Assembly: GCF_009740285.1 (NCBI RefSeq)
Contig: NZ_CP046566.1
Coordinates: 3,200,658-3,264,657, forward strand
Source of the DNA: Phnomibacter ginsenosidimutans
GTDB lineage: Bacteria > Bacteroidota > Bacteroidia > Chitinophagales > Chitinophagaceae
Reading direction: 5' to 3'
DNA: 64,000 nt
Part shown: positions 56,527 to 64,000 of the stretch, one piece after another
How positions within the stretch are numbered: position 1 is the first letter of the stretch
How the letters are laid out: each line of letters starts with the position of its first letter
Program-made: the position numbers and the translations under genes
Notes under the pieces: generated by a model
What the model saw: only the letters and a program-made list of their open reading frames with translations
Database searches by the model: none
What the model was told of the DNA's origin: nothing

Positions 56527-57126
56527 TTGTTGCAAACTCACCGTTATTTCATCATCCACAAACCCCGCAACATGGTCTCCCAATTTGTGAGCAGCCATGA
56601 TGTGAGGCTGTTGGGCGATTTAGATTTCGATTTTCCTGAAGGCACACACGCCATTGGCCGCTTAGACAAAGATTCCGAAGGCCTGCTGCTGCTCACTACC
56701 AACAAACGCATCACCAGATTGCTGTTTGAAGGCAGCACCCCGCATACACGTAGCTATTTGGTGCAGGTAAAGTATGAAGTGCCCGATGTAAAAATTGAAC
56801 TGCTGCGGGCAGGCATTGGCATCAGCCATACCAACGATAGTATTTATACCACACAACCCTGTTTGGTAGAACGTATTGCTCATCCTGAAACTTACATCAG
56901 CAATGCAGGTGAGTTACAGTTTTACATTCCGCACAGCTGGCTGCTCATCACCCTTACCGAAGGCAAGTTTCATCAGGTACGCAAAATGGTGAAAGGCATT
57001 GGTCATCCATGTAAAAGACTGATTCGCATCAGCATCGAAAACCTTACACTGCAAGGCTTAGCACCGGGTGAGGTAAAAGAGCTGACCGAAGAAGAATGCC
57101 TGGAAAAGCTGTGCATTCAACTATAA
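56527..57126 (+). CDS. Pseudouridine synthase, RsuA/RluB/E/F family (RluE-like)
   Basis: Isomerises a uridine in rRNA (RluE modifies 23S U2457; the exact target here is inferred). The 199-residue protein has YFIIHKPRNMVSQF, the catalytic-site AIGRLDKDSEGLLLLT (Asp in RLDxDSeGL) and LTEGKFHQVRKMVKGIGHPC. No S4 domain, as in RluE. The start is uncertain: the KPRNMVSQF motif lies upstream of the first ATG (56572), so a TTG at 56527 or 56530 must be used. Confidence 0.92.
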   Translation: MLQTHRYFIIHKPRNMVSQFVSSHDVRLLGDLDFDFPEGTHAIGRLDKDSEGLLLLTTNKRITRLLFEGSTPHTRSYLVQVKYEVPDVKIELLRAGIGISHTNDSIYTTQPCLVERIAHPETYISNAGELQFYIPHSWLLITLTEGKFHQVRKMVKGIGHPCKRLIRISIENLTLQGLAPGEVKELTEEECLEKLCIQL

Positions 57127-57131
57127 AAAAA

Positions 57132-57155
57132 GCCTGTCACTTTACAGCAACAGGC
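57132..57155 (-). terminator. Terminator of purL
   Basis: GCCTGT (57132-57137) pairs with ACAGGC (57150-57155); on the minus strand a run of seven T follows the stem. Confidence 0.7.
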
Positions 57156-57179
57156 GTCATTGTTTTACCAGTTCATATT

Positions 57180-59417
57180 TTACAAAGCACTTAATGCATG
57201 CTCACTTTCGTGACCTGCAAGCAGGTTGGCAATGGCATTGTCGTAATTTTCTTTCCATGCATCAATATTGCCCCAGCTGGCGGCGTCTACAATAATATCG
57301 CCGCTGGTTACTTCGCCTATTACTTCGTAGTGCTGACCGTGACTTTGCAGTGCTTCTTCCAACGTAGCGAGTGCATCCCGTTTTACCGTTACCGCTACAC
57401 GGCTTTGTGCTTCACCAAACAGGAAAGCATCTTTACGTACTGATGCATTTGTGTTGACATCAAAACCAAGATTGTTCCAGAAAGCACTTTCGCAAAGGGT
57501 AATGAACAAACCACCTTCACTCACATCATGTGCACTGCTGATGAGTTTGTTTTTGATGAGGTCGACCAATACTTTTTGCAAATGGAATTCTTCTTCCAGC
57601 TCAAACTGCGGTGCGGGGCTAAACTCCACGCCATGCATTTTGTGCAGGTATTCGCTGCTGTTGATGTCGTTGCTGCTTTTACCCAGCAGTACAATCACAT
57701 CGCCTGCCTGCTTAAAGTCAAGCGTCATTTTATCGTTCACATTTTCCAACAGGCCTACCATACCAATGGTGGGTGTTGGATACACCGGTCCGTCGGGGTT
57801 CTGGTTGTAAAAGCTCACGTTGCCACCCGTTACCGGTGTATTGAATTTTCTACAAGCATCGCCCATGCCTTTAATGGCGTTTACAAACTGCCAATACACT
57901 TCGGGGTCATAAGGATTACCAAAGTTGAGACAGTTGGTGACACCCAACGGCTCACCACCACTGCACACAATATTGCGGGCAGCTTCGGCTACGGCAATCA
58001 TCGCTCCTTTGTAGGGGTCGGCAAACACATAGCGACTGTTACAATCCGTGGTTACTGCGAGTGCTTTATTACTTGGCTTGGCCAGTACCACAGCCGCATC
58101 ACTTGGCGCATTGGTTTGGGTATTGCCCGTACCTACCATGCTGTCGTACTGTACGTACACGGCACGTTTGCTGGAAATGTTTGGGATGGTCACCAGCTTT
58201 TCTGCCACCGCTTTTAGGTCAGCGGGTTCGGCTACAGTTGATCGATCAAAAGCATTTACCTGTGTAAGGTATTTTGGCTCGGTGTATTCACGGGTGTATT
58301 GCGGCGCACCGCCACCCAGTACCAATATTTCTGCTTCAATCTGTGCTTCCAGCTGGCCGTGCATGTAAAAGCTCAGCAAGCCGTCGTCGGTTACTTCACC
58401 AATATTGCTGCAGGGCAGGTCCCATTTTTCAAACACTTTCAAAATGGCATCTTCCTGACCTTTTTTTGCCACCAGCAACATGCGTTCCTGGCTTTCGCTC
58501 AGCAGCAGTTCCCAGGTTTTCATATTGGCCTGGCGGGTAGGCACTTTGTCAAGGTCGATGCGCATACCGCTTTTGCCCTTGGCACTCATTTCGGCCGTAG
58601 AGCAAATAATGCCAGCAGCACCCATATCCTGCATGCCTACTACAGCACCGGTTTTAATTACTTCGAGGCAGGCTTCCAGCAATTTCTTTTCCTGAAAGGG
58701 GTCGCCCACCTGCACGGCCGGCAAGTCTTGAGCACTCTCTTCGGTAATGTCGGCACTGGCAAAGCTGGCACCACCGATGCCGTCTTTACCCGTAGCGCTA
58801 CCCACAAAAAACACGGGGTTGCCCACGCCTTCTGCTGTGGCACTCACGGTTTCACCCGCTTTTACAATGCCCACACTCATGGCATTTACCAGCGGATTGG
58901 TATGATATTTCTGCTCAAAATAAATTTCACCGCCTACGGTAGGTACGCCAAAGCAGTTGCCATAGTGACCAATGCCGTGCACCACGCCACCCAGCAACCA
59001 CTGGGTTTTCTTCTCGTTCAGGTTGCCAAAGCGCAGGCTGTTGAGTGCCGCAATGGGACGGGCACCCATGGTAAAAATATCGCGGTGAATGCCGCCCACA
59101 CCCGTAGCAGCTCCCTGAAAAGGTTCGATGGCACTGGGGTGGTTGTGGCTTTCAATCTTAAACACCACGCCCCAGTCATCGCCAATATCCATCAGGCCGG
59201 CGTTTTCTTCACCCGCAGCCACCAGCATACGGCCACCATCGCGGGGCAGGGTTTTCAGCCACTTGATGCTGTTTTTGTAGCTGCAATGTTCGCTCCACAT
59301 GCCGCTGAAGGCGCAGAGTTCATTGAAGTTGGGCGTACGGCCCATTTTTTCCTTAATCAGTTCATATTCCGCTTCCGTAATCCGGAGTTGCTGGAGCGTT
59401 GCGCTGTTTATTTCCAT
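57180..59417 (-). CDS. purL: Phosphoribosylformylglycinamidine synthase, large subunit (short form)
   Basis: Fourth step of purine synthesis (FGAR to FGAM, ATP and glutamine-derived ammonia). The 745-residue protein is the 'small PurL' form: ESHNHPSAIEPFQGAATGVG, MGARPIAALNSLRFG, VPTVGGEIYF in the first half, and TDCNSRYVFADPYKGAMIAV, PVTGGNVSFYNQNP in the second, without a glutaminase domain, so separate PurQ and PurS are needed. Start at 59417 (MEINSATLQQL): the longer open frame upstream is a translated GC-rich repeat. Confidence 0.95.
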   Translation of the reverse strand: MEINSATLQQLRITEAEYELIKEKMGRTPNFNELCAFSGMWSEHCSYKNSIKWLKTLPRDGGRMLVAAGEENAGLMDIGDDWGVVFKIESHNHPSAIEPFQGAATGVGGIHRDIFTMGARPIAALNSLRFGNLNEKKTQWLLGGVVHGIGHYGNCFGVPTVGGEIYFEQKYHTNPLVNAMSVGIVKAGETVSATAEGVGNPVFFVGSATGKDGIGGASFASADITEESAQDLPAVQVGDPFQEKKLLEACLEVIKTGAVVGMQDMGAAGIICSTAEMSAKGKSGMRIDLDKVPTRQANMKTWELLLSESQERMLLVAKKGQEDAILKVFEKWDLPCSNIGEVTDDGLLSFYMHGQLEAQIEAEILVLGGGAPQYTREYTEPKYLTQVNAFDRSTVAEPADLKAVAEKLVTIPNISSKRAVYVQYDSMVGTGNTQTNAPSDAAVVLAKPSNKALAVTTDCNSRYVFADPYKGAMIAVAEAARNIVCSGGEPLGVTNCLNFGNPYDPEVYWQFVNAIKGMGDACRKFNTPVTGGNVSFYNQNPDGPVYPTPTIGMVGLLENVNDKMTLDFKQAGDVIVLLGKSSNDINSSEYLHKMHGVEFSPAPQFELEEEFHLQKVLVDLIKNKLISSAHDVSEGGLFITLCESAFWNNLGFDVNTNASVRKDAFLFGEAQSRVAVTVKRDALATLEEALQSHGQHYEVIGEVTSGDIIVDAASWGNIDAWKENYDNAIANLLAGHESEHALSAL

Positions 59418-59499
59418 GAAAAAGTTTGTGAAGGCTCGATAATGAGCCGCAAATGTAACCCATGCCAGCGGGAATGCCGAAGGGTAATTCGGCGGGGCT

Positions 59500-59640
59500 G
59501 TGAACAGCTGTGCATATCCGGGCTGCGGTTCGCTCCCTTTCACACTCCGCTTCGCTCCGGCCCCGACCGAAGCGTCGGGGCTGGCCCCTGCCGGGCCCAT
59601 GTTTCAGGCAGCGCAGCCCTTGGGCTACAGGAAAACAATC
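59500..59640. repeat. GC-rich intergenic repeat element
   Basis: A GC-rich stretch within the 59418-59693 gap with nested palindromes, for example CCCCGAC (59561-59567) with GTCGGGG (59574-59580) and GGCCCCTGCCGGGCCC near 59583. Its base composition differs from both neighbouring genes. Such elements often occur between Chitinophagaceae genes and tend to create false N-terminal extensions. No gene is present in the gap. Confidence 0.6.
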
Positions 59641-59655
59641 AGCAGGATTGATCCA

Positions 59656-59690
59656 ACAAAAAGAGCAACCATCTTGGTTGCTCTTTTTGT
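59656..59690 (-). terminator. Terminator of the TSP3-repeat gene
   Basis: A 15-base stem (ACAAAAAGAGCAACC at 59656-59670 with GGTTGCTCTTTTTGT at 59676-59690) around ATCTT; on the minus strand it ends in a T-rich tract. Confidence 0.9.
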
Positions 59691-59693
59691 TGA

Positions 59694-62600
59694 TTAACGT
59701 TTCATCAGTTTCAGCACTTGTGTGCTGCCATCCGTTTGTAGTATTCGAATTACGTACATGCCATCTGGCAGGCTGGCAATGTTCAGTTCCATTTGCGGAG
59801 CAGTTACATTGTACCGCTTCACTATGGCACCGGCAGCATTGGTCAGTACCAGTTGTTTGGCATTGCCCAGGCCTGTAACCGTTACTTTACTGCTGGCAGG
59901 GTTTGGCAGTACTGCTACCATGGTAGCATTTACATTGCCCGTAAGCATTGCTACATTACTGTAGCTCACTTTGCCATCTTTATCCACCAGCTTTACTCTG
60001 TAGTACCACTGTGCACCAGCAGGTTTGCCAGTCACGTATTGGTATTTACGCAGTGTATTGCTGTTGCCAGCGGCAGCTACCTGTGCCAGTTTTGTAAAGC
60101 TGGTACCGTTGTAGCTCAGTTCTACTTCGAAGTAAGCTGTTTGCTGCTCCGTAAGCGTAGACCACTGCAGCAATACCTGCTGGTTGTTTACGCTGGCCTG
60201 CAGTTGTAAGCCCGTAGCGGGCAGCGCAACACCTAATACCATGTTGTAAATTACTGCATCGCCCGGTACACCTGCTGCATCTATTGCAGTGTAACCAAAA
60301 CTGGTAGACAATACGCCCAGCTGGTTGAAACGGATGTTCAACTTGGCAGGATCATAATTGGTTATGACGAAGTTTGGCGTGGTAATGTCAACACCATTAT
60401 AGTTGAGGGTGGCATCGGCAGAAGGTGGCAGTGTAGTAATCATAAAGGTACTACCCGTTCCTAATGTACCATCTTCAGCATCGGTGGCCGCCATTGGGTT
60501 GTTATCCAAATCGTAAGTTTCACCCACATCCAGCCCTACGCCAATCAGGTCGTTTTGGGCCGTTGCTACAGGTTTACGATCGAGGCCGAAAATGAAGTTG
60601 CCGAAACCGGTAGTGCTTGCCGTAAATGGAAGTTCTGCATTGTTCACAACATCAGCAGCGCCACCATAACCGTTTTTGTTTTCACCCGTTGCTGCCCAGC
60701 CGGTTGGCAGTGTAGTAGCAGGTTTGGCATTGCCCACAACACCCATGGTAGTGCTCAGCTGGAACTCGAGGTTAGCAGCAATAGCGGGCACGGTAGTAAC
60801 AGTGTATGAGCCATCGGCTTGTACTGGAGCTACAGCCACAACTTTACCATCGGGGCCAATCATATTTACATACAATACAGCACCGGGCAATAATCCGCCA
60901 CCACTATTGGTACCATTCAGTACCGTTTCACTTCCGGTGAGGGTTTTAGTACCATCATAGTCGTTGATAACAGAACCTGAAATGGTTACGTAAGTCAGGG
61001 TTTGGCGCCAGTCTTTATCACCACCGGGGTTTTGAGCATCGGGGTAGCTGGCAGGTGTAGTACCATTGGATGGATTGATGAGTGCATCGTTGATGTCGTA
61101 TTCATCCAGCAGGCCATCGCCATCGGTATCAGTGGTACCTGTGTAGGCCGTTTCGCTACCATCGATGATGCCATTGCCATTGGTATCCCAACCTTCGAGG
61201 CGGTCGGTGCGGCCGTCATCATCCGCATCTGCATCGAGATAATCGGGGTTGCCGGTACCATCGGTATTTACAGGTGTAATACCATTGCCGCCAAAACCAA
61301 CGGTGTTATCAAAAGCATCGGCCAAACCATCGCCATCCGTATCAGTAGCCGAATAGGCTATATAGCCAGCGGTACTTTGTCCTTCAATGTTGTCTACAAT
61401 ACCATCATTGTCGCTATCAATATCAATGTAGTTCGGTTTTGCATCAGCATCGCTGTTGGTTAATGGTAAAGCAGCACCGTCCACGACATCGGCCAGCCCA
61501 TCATTATCGGTATCAGTAATACCGGTACCGGTGCCGCTGCCTATTTGGCCGTTGTTATCAGGGTCGGAGCCGCCAGCTTCAATCACATCGGTTATGCCGT
61601 CGTTATCGCTATCCAAATCGAGATAGTTGGGTTTGCCATCGCCATCGCTATCGGGTGTTGGCAGAGGGGTGCCGCCCGATAGAGCATGGACGTCCGTTAA
61701 GTCAGAAATGCCATCGCCATCAGTATCTGTGATTGGACCAGTGCCAATTACACCATCTCCGTCGGCATCGGGGCCACCGGCTTCAATTACATCTGCAATA
61801 CCGTCGTTATCGCTATCGCGGTCGAGGTAGTTGGCGTTACCATCGGCATCAGTATCCAACACGGTAACAGCAGTGCCACCAGGCAATGTGCCCCCGTAAG
61901 AAAGGCTATTGATTTCATCGGCCAAATCGTTAATACCATCTGCATCAATATCGATAAAGATACCTGCACCAATTTGCCCATCACCATCCGCATCGGCAGT
62001 GGGGCCAAAAGCTTCTACTACATCGGCAATACCGTCGTTATCGCTGTCCAAATCAAGAAAATCTGGCAGCAGATCGCCATCAAAATTAGCTGGTGAAAGC
62101 GGTGTACCACTGAGTACCAGTGGCAAACCGTTGGCATCTACCAATACAGCATAAGCCGCACCATTCACGGTTGATCCATTGTATACACCCGGGAATCCGT
62201 CATCATCCGGATCTGAACCGCCAGCTTCCAGTACGTCGGGTATACCATCATTGTCGCTATCCGGATCGAGGTAGTTGGGCCAGCCATCTAAATCAGTATC
62301 GACTGTGCCTTCTACGGTATCGAGTATGCCATCGTTATCGTCGTCCAGGTCTATGTTATCTGTAATGCCATCCAAATCGCTATCGGGTGCTTCCCGCCAG
62401 TCTCTGTTGCTGCCTGCTGCAGGGTTTTGCAGGTTGGGCATGCTGAGGGGCGTTTGGTTGTTGTTGATATTGTTGGCTGTACCAATGCCAGATACCAAAT
62501 CGAAAATGTCAGCAATACCATCATTGTCTGCATCGGTAAATGCGGAAAGATCAAGTACGCCATCATTGTTAGCATCAATTTCGCTGGGGTCTAACACGCC

Positions 62601-64000
62601 CGGCGGCACTTTGCCATCACTGCTTGGTCCGAGGAAGTTTTCACGGATGTCGCGGAAACCATCGTTGTCAGCATCAGTATCAGCATAGTCGGCAGCACTA
62701 CCACCATCGGTATTTACATACCCGGCCGGTTGGCTGCTTCCACTAAAGTCTACATCATAGGCATTGTCCACTCCGTCACCATCGTGGTCGAGGCCGGTTG
62801 GAGCTACCCAGCCTTGGGTAGGTTGCCCTTCTATGTTATCTACAATACCGTCGTTATCTATATCAAGGTCGTACACGTTGATGAGTCCGTCACCATCGCG
62901 GTCGGCATTGTATGGAGTATTAGCGGTAGTAGTAACGTTGATTTTACCCGGTGTATACTCAGCGTTGGTGAGGTCATTCCATGGGTCGAGGGCATCTCCA
63001 AGGCCATCACCATCAGTGTCTACAAATACGCCGGCCACATCCAATTTACCATCCTGATTCGGATCGGACAGGCTATAGAAAAGTGCTTCCCAGTTGTCGA
63101 GTACACCATCATTATCGCTATCCAGATCGAGGTAGTTGAGTTTTCCATCGAGGTCTTTATCGCCGGGAGAGAGTGCCGTACCTCCGTTGCTGGCATCAGT
63201 CAGGTCGCTCCAGCCATCGCCATCGGTATCGGCCCAGGCACCGCCACCAGCAGGGTTTATTTCACCATTGCGGTCGCTGTCGGTACCGCCCATTTCTATA
63301 ACGTCTACCAGGCCATCATCATCACTATCGATATCGTAGGGGTTGGGGCGGCCGGTACCGTCAATATTATCATTGGGGTAATTATCAGGTGCACCATTGT
63401 TGTTGGCATCGGGGCCGGTGGTAAGCAGTGCATTGGCTGTGTTTTCGGCAGTGCCATCATTGTTGGTATCACCATCAACGTTTTGGCTAAAGCCGTCGCT
63501 GTCGGTATCGGTAAATCCATCTACCCGTCCATCGTTGTTGGCATCTGTACCGCCAGCTTCTTTAATATCTTGAAGGCCATCGTTGTCACTATCCAGGTCG
63601 AGGTAGTTGGGCAAATTGTCTCTGTCGCTGTTGGCATCTGTTACCACAGGGTAGCTATCGGGCACACCGTTGCTGTTGGCATCGGGGCCGGTAAGGAGCA
63701 ATGCGTTGGCTGAATTTTCTGCAGTGCCATCGTTATTGGTATCGCCATCTACCTGCTGGCTCAGACCATCGCCATCGGCATCGGTAAATCCATCAATGCG
63801 GCCATCGCCATTGGCATCGGTGCCACCGGTTTCTACCACATCGGGTATGCCATCATTATCGCTGTCTAAGTCGTAAATATTTTTAATGCCATCGCCATCG
63901 CTATCGGCATTGGCAATCGCATTACCACCTGTTGATACATCGTACAAGTTGGCAAGGCCATCGTTATCACTATCAGCAAATACATCCACACGGCCATCGC
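59694..64000 (-). CDS. Giant thrombospondin type-3 repeat protein with T9SS domain (5' end outside window)
   Basis: At least 1430 residues, open to the window edge. The first 1000 residues are acidic, calcium-binding TSP3-like repeats (units such as DSDNDGIADVIEAGGPDADG, DTDGDGISDLTD and NYLDLDSDNDGI). Then comes an SD-like domain (TISGSVINDYDGTKTLTGSE), an Ig/FN3-like part (LQASVNNQQVLLQWSTLTEQ) and the T9SS type A sorting domain (MVAVLPNPASSKVTVTGLGN, LPDGMYVIRILQTDG, ending VLKLMKR). It is an exported, Ca2+-rigidified surface filament or adhesin. The codon just inside the edge is in frame, so the start lies beyond 64000. Confidence 0.9.
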   Translation of the reverse strand, partial: DGRVDVFADSDNDGLANLYDVSTGGNAIANADSDGDGIKNIYDLDSDNDGIPDVVETGGTDANGDGRIDGFTDADGDGLSQQVDGDTNNDGTAENSANALLLTGPDANSNGVPDSYPVVTDANSDRDNLPNYLDLDSDNDGLQDIKEAGGTDANNDGRVDGFTDTDSDGFSQNVDGDTNNDGTAENTANALLTTGPDANNNGAPDNYPNDNIDGTGRPNPYDIDSDDDGLVDVIEMGGTDSDRNGEINPAGGGAWADTDGDGWSDLTDASNGGTALSPGDKDLDGKLNYLDLDSDNDGVLDNWEALFYSLSDPNQDGKLDVAGVFVDTDGDGLGDALDPWNDLTNAEYTPGKINVTTTANTPYNADRDGDGLINVYDLDIDNDGIVDNIEGQPTQGWVAPTGLDHDGDGVDNAYDVDFSGSSQPAGYVNTDGGSAADYADTDADNDGFRDIRENFLGPSSDGKVPPGVLDPSEIDANNDGVLDLSAFTDADNDGIADIFDLVSGIGTANNINNNQTPLSMPNLQNPAAGSNRDWREAPDSDLDGITDNIDLDDDNDGILDTVEGTVDTDLDGWPNYLDPDSDNDGIPDVLEAGGSDPDDDGFPGVYNGSTVNGAAYAVLVDANGLPLVLSGTPLSPANFDGDLLPDFLDLDSDNDGIADVVEAFGPTADADGDGQIGAGIFIDIDADGINDLADEINSLSYGGTLPGGTAVTVLDTDADGNANYLDRDSDNDGIADVIEAGGPDADGDGVIGTGPITDTDGDGISDLTDVHALSGGTPLPTPDSDGDGKPNYLDLDSDNDGITDVIEAGGSDPDNNGQIGSGTGTGITDTDNDGLADVVDGAALPLTNSDADAKPNYIDIDSDNDGIVDNIEGQSTAGYIAYSATDTDGDGLADAFDNTVGFGGNGITPVNTDGTGNPDYLDADADDDGRTDRLEGWDTNGNGIIDGSETAYTGTTDTDGDGLLDEYDINDALINPSNGTTPASYPDAQNPGGDKDWRQTLTYVTISGSVINDYDGTKTLTGSETVLNGTNSGGGLLPGAVLYVNMIGPDGKVVAVAPVQADGSYTVTTVPAIAANLEFQLSTTMGVVGNAKPATTLPTGWAATGENKNGYGGAADVVNNAELPFTASTTGFGNFIFGLDRKPVATAQNDLIGVGLDVGETYDLDNNPMAATDAEDGTLGTGSTFMITTLPPSADATLNYNGVDITTPNFVITNYDPAKLNIRFNQLGVLSTSFGYTAIDAAGVPGDAVIYNMVLGVALPATGLQLQASVNNQQVLLQWSTLTEQQTAYFEVELSYNGTSFTKLAQVAAAGNSNTLRKYQYVTGKPAGAQWYYRVKLVDKDGKVSYSNVAMLTGNVNATMVAVLPNPASSKVTVTGLGNAKQLVLTNAAGAIVKRYNVTAPQMELNIASLPDGMYVIRILQTDGSTQVLKLMKR

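Noticed and set aside
58299-59651. A 450-residue plus-strand ORF opposite purL
   Set aside because: Antisense shadow of purL, which has a complete family match on the minus strand.
62730-63713. A 327-residue plus-strand ORF within the TSP3 region
   Set aside because: It is the antisense shadow of the Asp-rich repeats (Asp codons read as Ile/Val), typical for such arrays.
59694-64000. A CRISPR array, because of regular DNA repeats
   Set aside because: The repeats are coding, in frame, of variable length and degenerate at third positions.

Overview
The window reads as chromosomal DNA of a Bacteroidota bacterium, most likely from the Chitinophagaceae/Sphingobacteriia side. Support for this comes from type IX secretion (T9SS) sorting domains on several large secreted proteins, a PorP/SprF protein, an atpD-atpC pair standing apart from the other ATP synthase genes, TAnnTTTG-type -7 promoter boxes with short leaders, a bacillithiol gene (bshA), a glycine-rich RRM protein and many SusCD-free housekeeping loci. 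No rRNA, tRNA, CRISPR array, insertion sequence or prophage could be recognised.

Layout. 1-7.4 kb: WG-repeat protein, RRM protein, ATP synthase beta/epsilon, YqgE, a sensor kinase, queA. 7.4-9.4 kb: a small AT-rich accessory block of minus-strand single genes separated by related repeat/hairpin elements. 9.4-24.6 kb: coiled-coil and outer-membrane proteins around a tandem-palindrome operator, two LOG-family hydrolases, a sodium:solute symporter, a protein with kinase-like motifs, an O-methyltransferase, a peptidase, bshA, an RsmI-like methylase, EI24 protein, 3-methyladenine glycosylase, PorP/SprF, upp. 24.7-44.5 kb: anmK, adenine deaminase, rpsL-rpsG, DUF92, DUF3050, ilvE, a psi-like protein, rdgB, thioesterase, a phosphosulfolactate synthase-aroE pair, TPR protein, yidC, pyrG, dienelactone hydrolase, proC. 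44.6-64 kb: secreted HEIGH metalloprotease, S8 peptidase-like protein, hldD, a NarL-type two-component pair, a 1440-residue T9SS protein, a pseudouridine synthase, purL, and the C-terminal 1430 residues of a thrombospondin-type-3-repeat T9SS protein that runs off the right edge.

Most genes are monocistronic and bounded by strong intrinsic hairpin terminators, many of them shared by convergent genes. Working units visible here are purine/pyrimidine salvage and synthesis (upp, adenine deaminase, pyrG, purL, rdgB), cell-envelope building and recycling (anmK, hldD, yidC), and T9SS export of large adhesin-like or proteolytic proteins beside a two-component system.

Five genes (atpD, the SSS symporter, the DUF92 gene, yidC and the S8 peptidase) each carry one single-base frameshift, four of them in a short homopolymer. 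Because atpD and yidC are normally indispensable, uncorrected consensus errors are the likely cause. The most unusual biology is the cassette-like block at 7.4-9.4 kb and the unannotated kinase-like protein at 14.1-15.2 kb.
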